DNA from: Collybia mongolica
Lineage: Eukaryota; Basidiomycota; Agaricomycetes; Agaricales; Clitocybaceae
Reading direction: 5' to 3'
Assembly (NCBI GenBank): GCA_013420905.1
Contig: JAAXNY010000001.1
Location: forward strand, 1,612,001 to 1,676,000
Length of the DNA: 64,000 nucleotides
Under the pieces are notes generated by a model that had not been told where the DNA came from, ran no database searches, and was given only the letters and a program-made list of their open reading frames with translations. Positions 24,841 through 36,500 of this stretch are shown here, piece by piece. The number at the start of each line of letters is the position of its first letter. Position 1 is the stretch's first letter. A program made the translations under genes and the position numbers.

Positions 24841-26034
24841 TTAATCAACTTTCTTGGCCTCTTCAGGTTTTTTCCTCTCCAGAACTTCAACCCATTTCTT
24901 CGGGAACCAGCCATCACGACCGTCTCTTGTTCGACCCTTCAACCATTCGCTCTCGACTTCCACTCGTGGATCAACCTCCGTGCCGGTTCGCGGATCAAGT
25001 TTACCAACAATGGCAACAATTTCATTTTCTTTCAACGCGAGTTCGGTTGGATTTGTAGGAGTGAAAGGATATAGTGCACGCGCAAAGGTTAGTGCCGATG
25101 GATCCAAGGGAGGGAGACCGTTTGGTCCGACAAGACCGCCGGCAGCGGCCTGGGCTTGTGCTCGTTCATGGAGGATTCTGATGAGCTTCGTCATGGCGTA
25201 GGGTACACCAAATATAGCAAGGAGGAAAATAATAAGGGGTTTGCGACTGGCTTTGGGAGGGGCAGCTATTGGACCTTGTATTGGTCGGCCGTTAATGAAT
25301 TCTCGGAATTCATTGTTCAGGCCAACTGCTGGACTTGAACGGCCGGTTATGAGCTCTCGCAGCCACCTGAGGAGCCCGAAAATCCCCAAAACACTTCCGA
25401 GAGCGTTACGAAGTTGTCCGAATTGTTCGGCGACCCCGACCATGGCAAAAAATGAAGAATGAGTCGCCATGAATGTAGACTCGAGCATCTGAGCAACGCC
25501 AGAGAATGTCTGAACAATCGAATGTAGAAGAGCAAAGGTGTTTTGGGTCGTTGATTCCAGGGCTTGCGTCAATGATGGGTTATTGGGATCCATAGGCATG
25601 CCGTTAGGTCCTAGCATACCTCCCATACCCATACCTCCCATGCCCATGCCCATTCCTCCGTAACCTCCATAACCCATTCCTCCATATGTTCCCATCCCCC
25701 CGTACGATCCAACACCACCGTAGGAGCCCATACCCATACCTCCATATCCGCCGTATGTGGAACCGTATGATCCCAAACCGCCGTATCCACCGTATGTGCC
25801 CCCTACTCTAGAATAGGGAGATGCCCCCCCGTAGCCTGAATAAGGCGAGGCCATTGCCGTCGATGGCGTGCCAAACGTTGTTGGTCGTTCCGGGACAGTA
25901 GGGACCTGTGAGGACGAGGGAACTGGAGACGTTGTCGCCGATGTCTGTATTACCGATGGCGTTGTGGTTGGCGTTGCCGGTGAAGAGGCAGCGACTCCGC
26001 CGTTCCTCTCCCAAGGTTTTGGTGGCGAGACCAT
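24841..26034 (-). CDS. PEX13: Peroxin-13, peroxisomal import docking/pore protein
   Basis: This is a single-exon gene of 397 codons. The ATG at 26034-26032 opens MVSPPKPWERNG, the usual N-terminal motif of PEX13. Residues ~15-60 are Ser/Thr/Pro-rich, and residues ~65-140 are a Gly/Tyr/Met-rich repeat (YGGYGG, GMGMGG). A helical region (TFALLHSIVQTFSGVAQMLE and LGSVLGIFGLLRWLRELI) and a membrane segment (RKPLIIFLLAIFGVPYAM) follow. The C-terminal SH3 domain contains ARALYPFTPTNPTELALKEN and EWLKGRTRDGRDGWFPKKWV. PEX13 works with PEX14 and cargo-loaded PEX5 in the peroxisomal membrane during matrix-protein import; the SH3 domain binds PEX14 and PEX5 in yeast. Length and domain order are as expected, so the copy looks intact. 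Pyrimidine-rich DNA lies upstream. Confidence 0.95.
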   Translation of the reverse strand: MVSPPKPWERNGGVAASSPATPTTTPSVIQTSATTSPVPSSSQVPTVPERPTTFGTPSTAMASPYSGYGGASPYSRVGGTYGGYGGLGSYGSTYGGYGGMGMGSYGGVGSYGGMGTYGGMGYGGYGGMGMGMGGMGMGGMLGPNGMPMDPNNPSLTQALESTTQNTFALLHSIVQTFSGVAQMLESTFMATHSSFFAMVGVAEQFGQLRNALGSVLGIFGLLRWLRELITGRSSPAVGLNNEFREFINGRPIQGPIAAPPKASRKPLIIFLLAIFGVPYAMTKLIRILHERAQAQAAAGGLVGPNGLPPLDPSALTFARALYPFTPTNPTELALKENEIVAIVGKLDPRTGTEVDPRVEVESEWLKGRTRDGRDGWFPKKWVEVLERKKPEEAKKVD

Positions 26035-26714
26035 CGTTGAATGGAGAAAGAAAGGGATCGGAATGTCAGCATACAGGTGTGACTGTCACCAAATCGTGTC
26101 ACGTCGGGCCTCGGTAATTTCGTACCCGAATACCTCGTCTTTCTTTCAATCCACTTCAAAATCAGATGGTTTCACCTACGAGTCTCCTCTGTTCAACTCC
26201 AGAAATATTCATTAATCGAGCACGGGTCCTTCTCACAAACTGTGAACGGGAAAGAAACTAGCTCAGCTCGCTGGCCAGGTGGTGACAACTGTCAAATGTA
26301 AAGCGGTGTTTTGTGTAGGGACGCCACAGCCCCCTTGGTTTGGCTAAACCGTAACGCGAATAAGTATGGTAAGTACAGTTGGCGGAATCGATTCGTCAAC
26401 CACTTCTCACACCGCACCTTCAGCCAGCGAGCCCCTAGACTTGCAAGCCCCCATACACGTTTCTCGCGACCCTTTCTCATCATTGAATAAGATGCTCCGA
26501 GGGTATGTCGGATTGATTGTATTGAGATCACTTGACACATGGATGACCTTACGGACATGCTCTTTACACAGGTTAAAACGTTGCCTCGTGGTTGCCTGCA
26601 GTATGATGATTTTACGGTAACAGGTTCCTCTGAGGGAGGCTCGAGGCATCTTGTCACTGTTCCATTGGCTGCCGGAGTCTTTTAAACGTTCATTGGTCTT
26701 ACTGGCATCCCTTC
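26035..26714. other. Divergent intergenic region
   Basis: The region separates PEX13 (minus) from the first kinase gene (plus) and presumably contains both promoters. Short frames here lack family character. Confidence 0.5.
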
Positions 26715-29337
26715 ATGCCACCTCACACTGTCTCTGGCAATCCGGCATCCACGCCCACCGTGAATGAACATTTCATTAGCTCTCGCAGCCGAAGCCGCTC
26801 CTCCACCGACTTCTTAAAACTTCACGGCCAAAATGATGGACATAACTTTGAAAGGCGCCAACCTTCAGGCAATGAAGAGTCTTCACAGGAAGAATGCCTG
26901 ATTTTCCGGGGGCATGAACGAGAGGCACTGGATCGGATTCAACGTGAGGAAATTGATGACAAGGTCTCACCCTTCTATGTCGTCCATGCACCCAAGCCAA
27001 TGTCTTCCCCACTTGGACCTATCTTGAATACACGCGGAAACGAGATACATTACCAGACTCCAGTTGCAACTAATTACAACCAATCTCGTCCAGCCATCGG
27101 ACACCCTCAAATACTGTCTACAGCCAATCACACACCACCTCTCAATCCCTCAGGTGTTCGAAACCGTGAGAACGACGACGATAGCCAATTAAGCTACCGG
27201 TCTCAATCATCGCGTCCCATCTCCCCCTCAAAGCGCTTCTCTTCACCCCGACCGTTCCTCCTCCCTCGAACGCCCAAGAGAGCCGATACACGATTGACAA
27301 TGGTCAGCGGTACTTTACAACACTCCGAGGCTCAAGGAACACATTCCAATGAGCCGTTATATGCTCGACCCTTCACGCCAACCCCCCTATCACCTGAAAA
27401 TACTTATTGTTTTCGCACTCCTTCTCCTAGACAGTCGGCACGTCGCTGGAGAAGATGTCCTGGCTCGCCACGGCTTGATCATGCGGCACCGAACCTTTTC
27501 CGTTCAGTCCTAACCCCGACAACTCGAGAAGAGGGTAAATTATGGAAAGTGTTTAATGAGGACGAAGGTAAGCATCCTGCGCTCAGTCGATTCCTTTGAA
27601 CTCAGCAGATTCTCATCCCCCCAGAAAGTTCAGCCACAAGAGAATCATTTAATTCCATATCTTCTCCAACCACTCCGCGACCACACTCTTTCGCACAACC
27701 TACATCTGCACCCCCCTGTACACCCTCCCCAGCTTCCAGGCATGCCTACCCTTCTCATAACAGTGCCAATTCCTCATATAAATCACCTTTGATCCATATC
27801 GGGGCCGTGGCTCGGCGGTCGAGTGCACCCTCTGACTACTCAAGAACAGGCAGTGCACCGCAAATCTCTGAAATCTGTAATACACTTTTGATCGTATTCA
27901 ACGATTTGAATAAGTACAAACAGTTTTTGAGTCATAAGGGTGACGTGGCCCAATATCTTCTCAACCTGTTACAGACAGTAAGGCATTCCCAGTCGCCAAT
28001 AATTGTTGTGTTCACATGCATATCTGCAGTTGCTAGATAGTTTCCAACTCGGCGAGCGGTGTAAAACGAAATTTTTCCAGGCTTTGCTACGCCTTTCAAG
28101 GAAATCGGAGCTGGTCCCCGACGGTTTATTTTTGACGAATGTCCTGGTTGAAGGCGAAGGCCCTATAACGGACGGACATTTCGGTGAAATTTATAAAGGT
28201 CATTTTCGAAGCAAGCCTGTCTGCCTCAAAGTAGTCAAGATGTATCAGAAGTCGGACCAACATATTCCATTGAAGGTGCGAGCCGCAGTTCGCTAAACAT
28301 TCTGCCCTTGTCTCACGTCGCTTCTAGGCGTTCTCTCGAGAGGCTGTTTTATGGAGCCAACTCTCGCACATCAACGTCCTCCCTTTTATTGGTATATATC
28401 GAATAGGAGATAAACGTGATAGGATCGGACTTGTATCACCTTGGATGGATCACGGCGATATCAATGAATACCTTAGGAATCACCCAGGAGCTGACCGACA
28501 GTTATTGGTACTACGTCATCTCATGTGGCTTTTGCACAATGAATAACTACGGGCCCATTTCTAGGTTTCAGATATTGCTGCCGGGATATTGTACCTTCAC
28601 AGAAGTCACGTCATTCACGGAGACTTGAAAGGAGTGGGTGGCCTCCTATTAGGATATCCCTTGTCCCTGTGACGTTGACGCGATACGACAGGGCAATATA
28701 CTCGTTACTGCGTCGCACCGGGCGTGCCTCGCCGACTTTGGCCTTTCCTCAGTGGTGGATTCGCAAGGGTTGAAAACCCCAGCTCTTTCATCTGGCGATC
28801 CCAAAGGCGGGACGATCAGATTTGAGGCTCCCGAGCTGAACGATCCCAATGTTGTGAATCTCAGGAGCCCGGCGAGCGATATCTATGCTTTTGCTTTGGT
28901 ATGTTACGAAGTATGTCATTTTTATGGCCACAAGCATATAGTAATGTAGAGCTCACAGCACTTGTCAGATCTTCACCGGAAACTACCCCTTTCCGCATAT
29001 CCCCAATCATTGGGCTGTCATCATGAAAGTCGTGAAAGGCGAGCGTCCCTTGCGCCCTGTTGGCAGTCTTTATGATAGTCGGGGGTTGACAGACCGTATG
29101 TGGGCACTGATGAAGGACTGCTGGGCGCATGATCCTGCGTACAGGCCGACCGCATCAGAAATCGTACACAATCGACTTCTGCCTCAGCTTGATCGAAGAC
29201 CACCTGGGGGTTGTGAAGATCAGTTCTCCTGTTTTCGCGCGCTGGATGGCGAAAAGCATTCGGGAACGCAGGAGATCTCTGTGGCAGGAACACTGCGTGC
29301 CTTGGAGACTATTGGTATCTCATCTCTCGGACTCTGA
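26715..29337 (+). CDS. TKL-type protein kinase with long disordered N-terminus
   Basis: This is a multi-exon gene. The ATG at 26715 opens MPPHTVSGNPAS. Exon 1 ends at 27567 and joins 27625 across a GTAAGC...CCCCAG intron. About 400 Ser/Pro/Arg-rich residues come first. A short helical module (EICNTLLIVFNDLNKYKQFL, then VAQYLLNLLQT and LLDSFQLGERCKTKFFQALL) precedes the kinase. Kinase motifs are a Gly-loop-like EGPITDGHFGEIYKG, the ATP lysine in PVCLKVVK, SREAVLWSQLSHINVLPF, HGDLKG in the catalytic loop, ADFGLSS, an APE-like EAPEL and CWAHDPAYRPTASEI. Catalytic residues are present, so it may be active. Its family is the TKL group expanded in Agaricomycetes. The 3' end is uncertain: the frame stops at 29337, but coding-like sequence in another frame continues to about 29460. 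Confidence 0.75.
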
Positions 29338-30357
29338 TGGACAACGTCTCGTTCAAAACCATTCAGTACGCGATACACAGCCCAGTGCTTGTCTGGCCCC
29401 GCGTAAGGATCCGTATACCAAGATCAATCTGGAAGAGTCCGTAGCCTTGAAGGTTAGCTGGCCTCTGGCTTGGTCGTGATGGCTTCATTTCCTAGTTATA
29501 GTCGGGGAAGGATACTCGTGATGTGGATACGCTAGCACGTGATGCGCCAGTTGCAACACGCTTGGCGCTGGATTTAATGTGGCAGGAATTAAGATTTTTC
29601 TCGATAAAATTAACGACGAAAGCGCGCAAACCCTGTACCTACTTACAATATGCATTTCGAGCAGGCTCCTACCAGTACCTCGCATCATTCAAAGAGGCCT
29701 TTATTTAAGGACCTAGGTGTGGGGGCAATATTTTATCCCAGGATGATGGAACAAATCAATTACATTGAAAAAAGACTCGCGATACTCGTCATGTCGCCCC
29801 TTACAAATCTTGTAAACGTTCTGGGATGGCACTTTGCCTTTAGCGTCGTTTTCTACACTATTGCCCAAACACAATTGTTGATTCAGCTTTTTTGTTCGGA
29901 CCATCGCAATGTTGGGCTGGGATTCATGTTTTCCCAGATCTAGACACACACAAGTTGAGTGTACACTCAGAGAAGACGAGTCAACGGGTCAACCTCAAAA
30001 ATCGCGTGACTTTGTCAAGCGTGAGCAAGTTGAAGTAGTAATGTGGTATCAAGCAAGTCCACAGCTAACGTGTCGCAGTGAGTACCCTTCAATCCGTATA
30101 TCCTTCATCCGATCCCATCCAACAAGACCAATAGTCACATAAAGTTTCGCTAAGAATCGACTAAGAATCGACTACTTGCCTCATCATCCCGCAGAGGCAT
30201 ATAACAAGCCATCGATCGGGCTACGGAGAATACGAGGTCGTAAGCATTTTTGAAAGCTCGACTCTACTGTGACCCGCTGTATGTCTTTCGACCCTTGCCT
30301 TACCATCCCGAAGAATTTTGACGGCCTTAACGAACGAGTCTTAAGCTTTTCACGTCG
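29338..30357. other. Region between the two kinase genes; may include a 3' extension of the first
   Basis: Frames continue near 29129-29479 and 29523-29708 that could be 3' coding sequence of the first kinase if an extra splice occurs. The remainder to 30357 shows nothing recognisable. Confidence 0.4.
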
Positions 30358-33300
30358 ATGGTACTGTTCGGACCCGACCTCGAACCTGACGAACAATGGA
30401 AGACAATCTTGGGAATGAGGATCGAGGAGGACTTGCGGTCAATGGCCCAGGGCGCAAAAGATAGTCTCGCAGCAGAGCTGAGGAGGGCTCCAGTAGGTGT
30501 GGAAGAGCGAGGGCGTCTGACCAAAGAGTATAGTGATGCTATGGCCAATATCCGGAAGCTTGCAGAGGAAAATTTTCAGATCGAGTTGGAGAGAGAGCGA
30601 CAGGAGCGCCGCTGGGCGTCAGGCCAAGCCATGTTGCCCCAGTGGTCGCAGGTCCTGAAGGAAGAACAACAGAACATCATGGATCGAATCAAGTCCTTGA
30701 ATACAGGGGCTGAACGAGATAGAGGGCCTGATCGGGATCGGGATCGTGCACCTTCGCCAATCCACGACATTTACGAAAGAAGGCTCAGCGATTCTGGGTT
30801 AGACAATGAGCTTCAGAAGAGACATGGGGATAACGAACGTCGCGAACAAAACAGAGATCCCGATTGGGGTTGGGGTCGTGTACCTTCGCCAGTCCACGAT
30901 ATCGATGAGCGGCGGGTTAGTGGTGGACCTGTGTTCGACAACGAATACATAGACGAACCCCTGTTGCGACCTCCCGAATGCTACCGTGGTTCGCCAGATC
31001 GGCTTCTAGTCCATGAAAGGGCCGTTGAAGCGCCAGCGGGTAGATCGATGGAGCGACGGCCACAACATGTGTCCGACAGGTTCGCGGTTCATCTACAACC
31101 AAAGCCTATACCCGAAGTTTGGAAACCCATGATCACACCAGGGGACGAGGCACAGATATCCAAGCCATTTTCTCTTGGCAGACGCGGCTCTACCTTTGGT
31201 ATCAGAAATGAAGGCTACCAACATTTTACCGATGATCTTGATCATGCGTCCCGCAAACCCGAGCCACAAAGCTATACGTGGAAAGCCGCCCTACAAATCT
31301 CGGACAGCCCCGGCATGTACCGTAGGAGTTCTGCGAGTCGAATAGAAATCAACCGGTCTGAGTCGGATCACCAGAAACTCCCAGATACTCAACCGGCATG
31401 GCGTCTTTGGAAGCCCGGGCAGAATGATAGATCAAGGTTTGACACTGTCGAAATACCACGACAAGAGGACAAAGTAGAGTTTGATATTGAGGGAGACATA
31501 GTCATTGGCACCCGAGCTGGAGTGTGGGCAAGCAAGAAGGAAGCACAGACCTTCAGTAAGGAGGAAAAGACGAAGGAACAGGAACAAGTCAAGAAGAACA
31601 AGCTAGATTCCCAGTTGAACCGTCCACAGATATGGAGACCCAGTTTCCCCTCGTCAGTTTGGGGACTGGATGGGAAGAAAGTATTTGTGGCAAAGGCATC
31701 AGACGTTTTGCGGAAGGCAGGACGCTCAGTGACTTCGAATTCGAGGAGAACAGAGGAGCAAGGACAAGGATCGAAAACAGAAGGGCGGGACCAGCCGGCG
31801 TTAGGAAAGACGGGGAAATTAGAAAAAGCGCAGGAGAAGGATGGTGAGAAGGAAGACTCACAGGATGAAAAGGATGAAAAACACTCAGCACTACTGAAAA
31901 ACACACAACGGAGGAGAATAGTCGAAACGGAAGGAGTGCAAGACTACAGTTGGACTTTCCCCTTCATCGCAAAAATCAGGCAGATTATTCGAAGCAAACC
32001 TCACTACCGACTTTTTTTAAGCCTTCGAGGATTCAAAGGCCAACAATTCCTTGATTTACTTCAACTTGTAAGGCTTGGATCTCTCATTGAGCTATGCTTT
32101 AGTCTTGAATCATTTTTAGATAATAAATCTACCCAATCTTGAAGATCAGTTTCGAAATGAGGTGCTTACCGCGATGCAAAGGCTTTCTAAAAATTCGGGA
32201 CTCTATCCAACGTGCTTCCATTTGAACGATTCTGTACAAATTGACGGGGAAGGACCCGTCGCAGCCGGCAGTTTTGCTGATATTCATAAAGGTTATTTCT
32301 TGGATCAGGCAGTGTGTCTCAAGTCCATCAGAGTGTATCAAAAATCCAAGGTCAACTATATCGTCAAGGTTGGTCATCGTCGATGCATGTTCAGGTAAAT
32401 CTAATTTCAGATTATAGCAAGTTTCTCGTGAAGCAATCCTGTGGGGTAGATTGTCACACCCTAATTTAATTCCTTTTTATGGGGTTTATCGAGATAGTCA
32501 CCAACGGGTCTGTCTTGTATCTCCCTGGATAGACAACGGCCATATCAAAGAATATCTAGTTAATCATCCTAGCGCAGATCGTGCCCGCTTGGTAACAATT
32601 CTGTTATGATTTTGAGCATGACAAAAGCATCTGATCCAGAAAAGTCCTTAGATGTGGCAGAAGGGATTGCATACTTACATGAAATGGGAATCGTCCATGG
32701 TGATTTGAAAGGAGTGAGTGACTCGATCCCAATTTAATATGGGCTAACTTGCGTTCAAACCTAGCCAAATATCCTAGTAGGTTCTTCAGGGAGGGCCTGC
32801 CTTGCGGACTTTGGCCTGTCCAGTGTCATCGATCACCAAATCATCAGTTGGACCTCTCAATCATCCCCAGCTTCCGCTGGTGGTTCTGTGCGGTGGCAGG
32901 CACCCGAAACGCTTGCACCCGAGGATACTGTGGAGGACACAATAGTTCGTAATACAAAGATGAGTGATGTTTACGCATGGGGGTGTGTGTGTTACGAGGT
33001 GCGCATCTTTCCGTATGGCTGCTCCACTCTAATGATGGATCATTAGATCTTCACAAGCCGCGATCCCTTCTTTGAGGAGGTCAGAAACGCAACGGTTACC
33101 TTAAAGATCATGCGTGGTGATACACCGACGCGCCCTCCCCCGACGAGTGCTCCGCGGCGCCTTTGGGGGTTGACGCTACCAATTTGGAACATGATGTCCG
33201 AATGTTGGTCCTACGACCCGACTAAGCGCCCAGGCATTGACAATATTGTTACACGACTTAAGCGTCTGCTGGACATATCTCAAGACAGTAGGCCTCCCCA

Positions 33301-33412
33301 AACTTGGAGTTATGTGCCTTCGTGGCATTTTTGCGATGCTGTCAACAGACTTCATGAGTACCCATCGATGGAGGACCTCGATAGTATTCTGTCTGTTGAT
33401 GGCACAGTCTAA
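30358..33412 (+). CDS. TKL-type protein kinase with N-terminal helical ELERERQERRW module
   Basis: This is a multi-exon gene starting at the ATG at 30358 (MVLFGPDLEPDEQWKT). Exon 1 runs to 32068 and joins 32120 (INLPNLEDQFRN). Residues ~1-90 form a charged helical module (VGVEERGRLTKEYSDAMANI then RKLAEE and ELERERQERRW). A long disordered Arg/Glu/Pro-rich stretch follows, with two copies of a RxPSPxHDIxERR unit. The pre-kinase motif QQFLDLLQL matches the neighbouring kinase. Kinase motifs are GEGPVAAGSFADIHKG, the lysine in AVCLKSIR, SREAILWGRLSHPNLIPFYG, HGDLKG, ADFGLSS, a WQAPET motif and CWSYDPTKRPGIDNI. The stop at 33410-33412 follows SILSVDGTV. Key residues are present. The N-terminal module is shared with the decayed gene at 34081, suggesting domain fusion or shuffling. 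Confidence 0.82.
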
Positions 33413-33596
33413 TATGATGTCAACCAAGAGGAACTGTGTCGATAGTGACATTCACCATGAGGCCCGTGTTATGTTTTGTCATCCTCGTGAACCGTATGAG
33501 TTCTATAGTCTCCCTTGGCTGACCTAATCAAATAGATGACACTCGATCTATTTGTAAATAAGTGAGTTCCATATAAAGTGTGCACTAGTTGTGACC

Positions 33597-33734
33597 ATGT
33601 CTTATATTACGGACGACTATCTGTCTTTTGACGACACACATGCATCGAAACTGGACGGTGGATTATACCATAAGTTCTATGCGAGTGCTATCTGGCTTAA
33701 CACTATGACCCAGTCTAAAACAGTTGTCGTGTAA
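33597..33734 (+). CDS. Possible small protein (45 aa), low confidence
   Basis: The 46-codon frame starts at ATG 33597 (MSYITDDYLSFDD) and stops at 33732-33734 after SKTVVV. A TATA-like CATATAAAG lies about 27 bp upstream, close for a promoter with a short leader. The peptide is mildly acidic with aromatic residues and has no signal peptide. It may be a small gene, an exon of something larger, or chance. Confidence 0.25.
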   Translation: MSYITDDYLSFDDTHASKLDGGLYHKFYASAIWLNTMTQSKTVVV

Positions 33735-34080
33735 CACACGTTTTTGTGTTAAAACTGCCGGACATTGTGCGCAAACAGCTATTGTCGCCAGACAATCATG
33801 ATGTCACCTGTATGAGCGCCTTTTGTAACAGCTTTCACAGGACAATACCGGAGTACCGGTTTTAACAGCCTTGAGGATGTCATCTGGCATGCTGTGATTT
33901 ACCCCAATATTCTGGATTGTTAAACTCACTACGAATTGCCTTTTCTTTCGTCTCTGTTCAACACAACTTAGGTCTGCACCAGTGTGTTGGTTGCTTTTAT
34001 GTCGGCTCTATTGCGCACATAAGGTATGCATCACGACTTTAATGTATGCTCACCTTCTGATCATGAGTTGAATTAATTAG
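33735..34080. other. Intergenic, no gene recognised
   Basis: A short spacer before the decayed NFKBIL1-like gene, with no recognisable feature. Confidence 0.5.
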
Positions 34081-35375
34081 ATGACAGCATTGTCACCAAG
34101 TACTTTACTGGCACCTAACATCGATCCAGATACCCAATGAATCCATGAATTCGCGGAATCGATGCTACTGGGTGTGGAGAAGGGTGTCGAAGCCAAGCTC
34201 ACCAGGGATTCGGTTGGGGTAGATAAGCAGGAGCACCTTATGGCTGAGTATACAAATGCAGTGAGCAATATCCGAAAACTTGCTGTAGAGGCATACCTGG
34301 AAGAGCTCGAGCGTGAACGACAGGAATGTCGGAGAAAGGTTGACGAAGCTTTACCACCACGATGGGACGAAGCGTTCAAGCAACGACAGCAACAGATCAT
34401 CAATAAAATTGGGTATGAGGAAGAATACTCTGGGTCTGATTCGGATTCGGATACGACCGAGCCTGGTACTCCATTGATTGCAACATCGACGCCCAGTGGG
34501 TATGGACACCGTCGAGCAACGATGAAGAAGATTCTTCAGAGAGCCTTTCCGATATTCATCCTTATGGGCCCGCAGTTCACGTGCCAGTTACCCTCTATCC
34601 AAAGTATGAATCCGATATTGAACCAAATGGTCAGTGAAAAACAGTCCTGAGGGCGAGTGTTGAGGATAACTTGCGATTTTTTGGTAGACGGTGCGAGGGG
34701 CATCCTGGAATCAAAATTAGAATCTACTTGGATCAGCACATCAGAGCGGGAACACGCAGTTACAGAGTATGAAGAGGCTCTAGCACATATCCGGGGTCTC
34801 GCCGCAGAAGCCTTTCAGGCGCAGCTGGAGCATGAACGCCAGGAGCGTCGCTGGCTTAAAGTCAAGGGTCTCCTCCCAGAATCACTCAGGAAGATACGAG
34901 GAGATTTTTCAGAGGCGAGACCGAGCATTATCTCCCTCAAGTTTACCAATCCACATCTATCACATCCCATTTATCGACAGCGACAGATAAATGGCGGACC
35001 AAACAGGGAGATTTGAAGTACTGGTCGATGAGCTTGAATAACTTATGGAGTCTCGCAAAGAACCACCTCCATCAGTGGAAGAGCCTTAAAGAAGTGGAGC
35101 ATATCCATTGGAGAGATTTTCCTTAGCCCACAATGAAGACATTATCCACTCCGAAAGAGATGACGTACACCACTATCGAAATCTATCTTTTCTACCCATT
35201 CTGCTTCAAACCCTACGAAGTTGGCCTACTCAGAGACAACATTTGGTTTCTCATAACAACATGGCATCCAGACCGCTTCGACGATATTCTCTCCGGGGTC
35301 ACAGAGGAACACAAAGTAACAGTTATCCGAATGTAGCGGAATGTTATGGGAACCCTTCATGATGTATTAACGTTG
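34081..35375 (+). pseudogene. Decayed NFKBIL1-like (J-like domain) gene with two helical modules
   Basis: This is coding-like sequence interrupted by stops and frame changes. Two degenerate copies of the module found in the second kinase are present: one near 34160-34410 (LMAEYTNAVSNIRKLAVEAY, LEELERERQECRR) and one near 34660-34900 (VTEYEEALAHIRGLAAEAFQ, HERQERRW). Then near 35105-35340 comes MTYTTIEIYLFYPF and, about 30 codons on, TTWHPDRFDDIL, which matches the C-terminal J-like HPD-containing domain of NFKBIL1-like fungal proteins. An in-frame TGA lies near 34137, and stops separate the later blocks. Some gaps may be introns, but not all stops can be removed that way. Intact relatives of its parts lie at 30358 and 41889. 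Confidence 0.6.
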
Positions 35376-35569
35376 TAGAATTTCTCCCTTTTCACAAAAG
35401 ATTGGTGACCTACCCAATACCCAATATGCACAAATCATACCAGAGGCAACTATCAAGCACGAATGCGAGTTGGAGTGGCCCGATGAAAGAACACGCGCAC
35501 GGATGAACGGGAGAGGTAGAGGACCCGAGATCAGGTCATGGGGAGGGCACGTTGAAGCAGAAAAGGTGT

Positions 35570-36175
35570 CAGAGTCGACGTTTGAATTTGGGAGTAGCGG
35601 ACTTTGGCCTTCAAGTTTCAGCGGTTACGGATCCTCAAATTCTCGCTTGGACCTCTCAGTCTTCTCCAGCATCTAAAGGGGTTCTTACGATGGCAAGTAC
35701 CTGAATTGCTTGAGAATGATGAGGATGTTAGGAACACAAAAGTGAGCGACATGTACGCTTGGTCATGTGTATGCTATGAGGTGAGTTCATGCTGCCAAAT
35801 CACGACTGGCGTTTGTGCTGATTGGTGATGGGGGTACTGATTAATAGGATCTTCACTAGTACTGGCCATGTCACATTCTTTAAGTTATCAAATCCGACAG
35901 CCACATTACAAATTATCCAGGGCGAAAAACCGACTTGCCTGCCTCCATGGAGCTCTCCCAGAGTTCAGTAGGGCTTCACCAAACCAATATGGCTGTTGAT
36001 GCTGGAATGTTGGGCTTATGATTCCACAACCCGTCCGCCCATCGCTGCTGTGGCGAATGGGCCTGCTTGACAAAGTGTTATGCCCGATCTTTGACCAAAC
36101 CAGCCATGGAGATCTGGGAGTATCTCGCCTGCGCGGTTCAGAACTGCAGTGAACAAGTCTTATCATTACCCTTCC
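35570..36175 (+). pseudogene. Kinase-domain remnant (TKL type), frameshifted
   Basis: A truncated kinase C-lobe is visible. It reads VADFGLQ, AWTSQSSPAS, then after a frame change near 35680 WQVPELLENDEDV and KVSDMYAWSCVCYE, then a GEKPTCLPP region and ECWAYDSTTRPPI. Each block aligns with the intact kinase at 30358-33412 (ADFGLSS, SWTSQSSPAS, WQAPET, KMSDVYAWGCVCYE, CWSYDPTKRP). An in-frame TAG at 35969-35971 and the frameshift disable it. No ATP-binding lobe or HGDLK catalytic loop was found upstream. It is a decayed partial duplicate. Confidence 0.7.
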
Positions 36176-36500
36176 GTAGAGAATTTGGACTTTAACTTAT
36201 CGACCTAGGTTATCAGTTGCTTTGGTGTCCATGTTGGGGATATATATTGGTGGGAGTGCTATTGGGACTATTTTACAATGAGTGTACGGCTATGACTTGC
36301 ATCATTATAACTGTTTTTTTTTTCGTTTCTAATGGAGATGACGAAGTGAGCAGTGTCGTTACAACTTTACAATCAGATGATCTCCAGATTGTGCTGTCAA
36401 CGTTTCAGCCAACTATGTGAATACGTGTATTCTGCCTTATTAAGTTCCGTCGCTGCGGAATGCCTTTGAATCCAAAACTTGCAGCCTTGTACACAACACA
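36176..36500. other. Upstream region of candidate small secreted protein
   Basis: The 325 bp after the kinase remnant contain a T run near 36313 and no clear coding sequence. They should contain the promoter of the small gene at 36501 if that gene is real. Confidence 0.4.

Noticed and set aside
29523..29943. Two separate small genes after the first kinase
   Set aside because: No start context or splice structure was found; they may be 3' coding sequence or untranslated region of the kinase.
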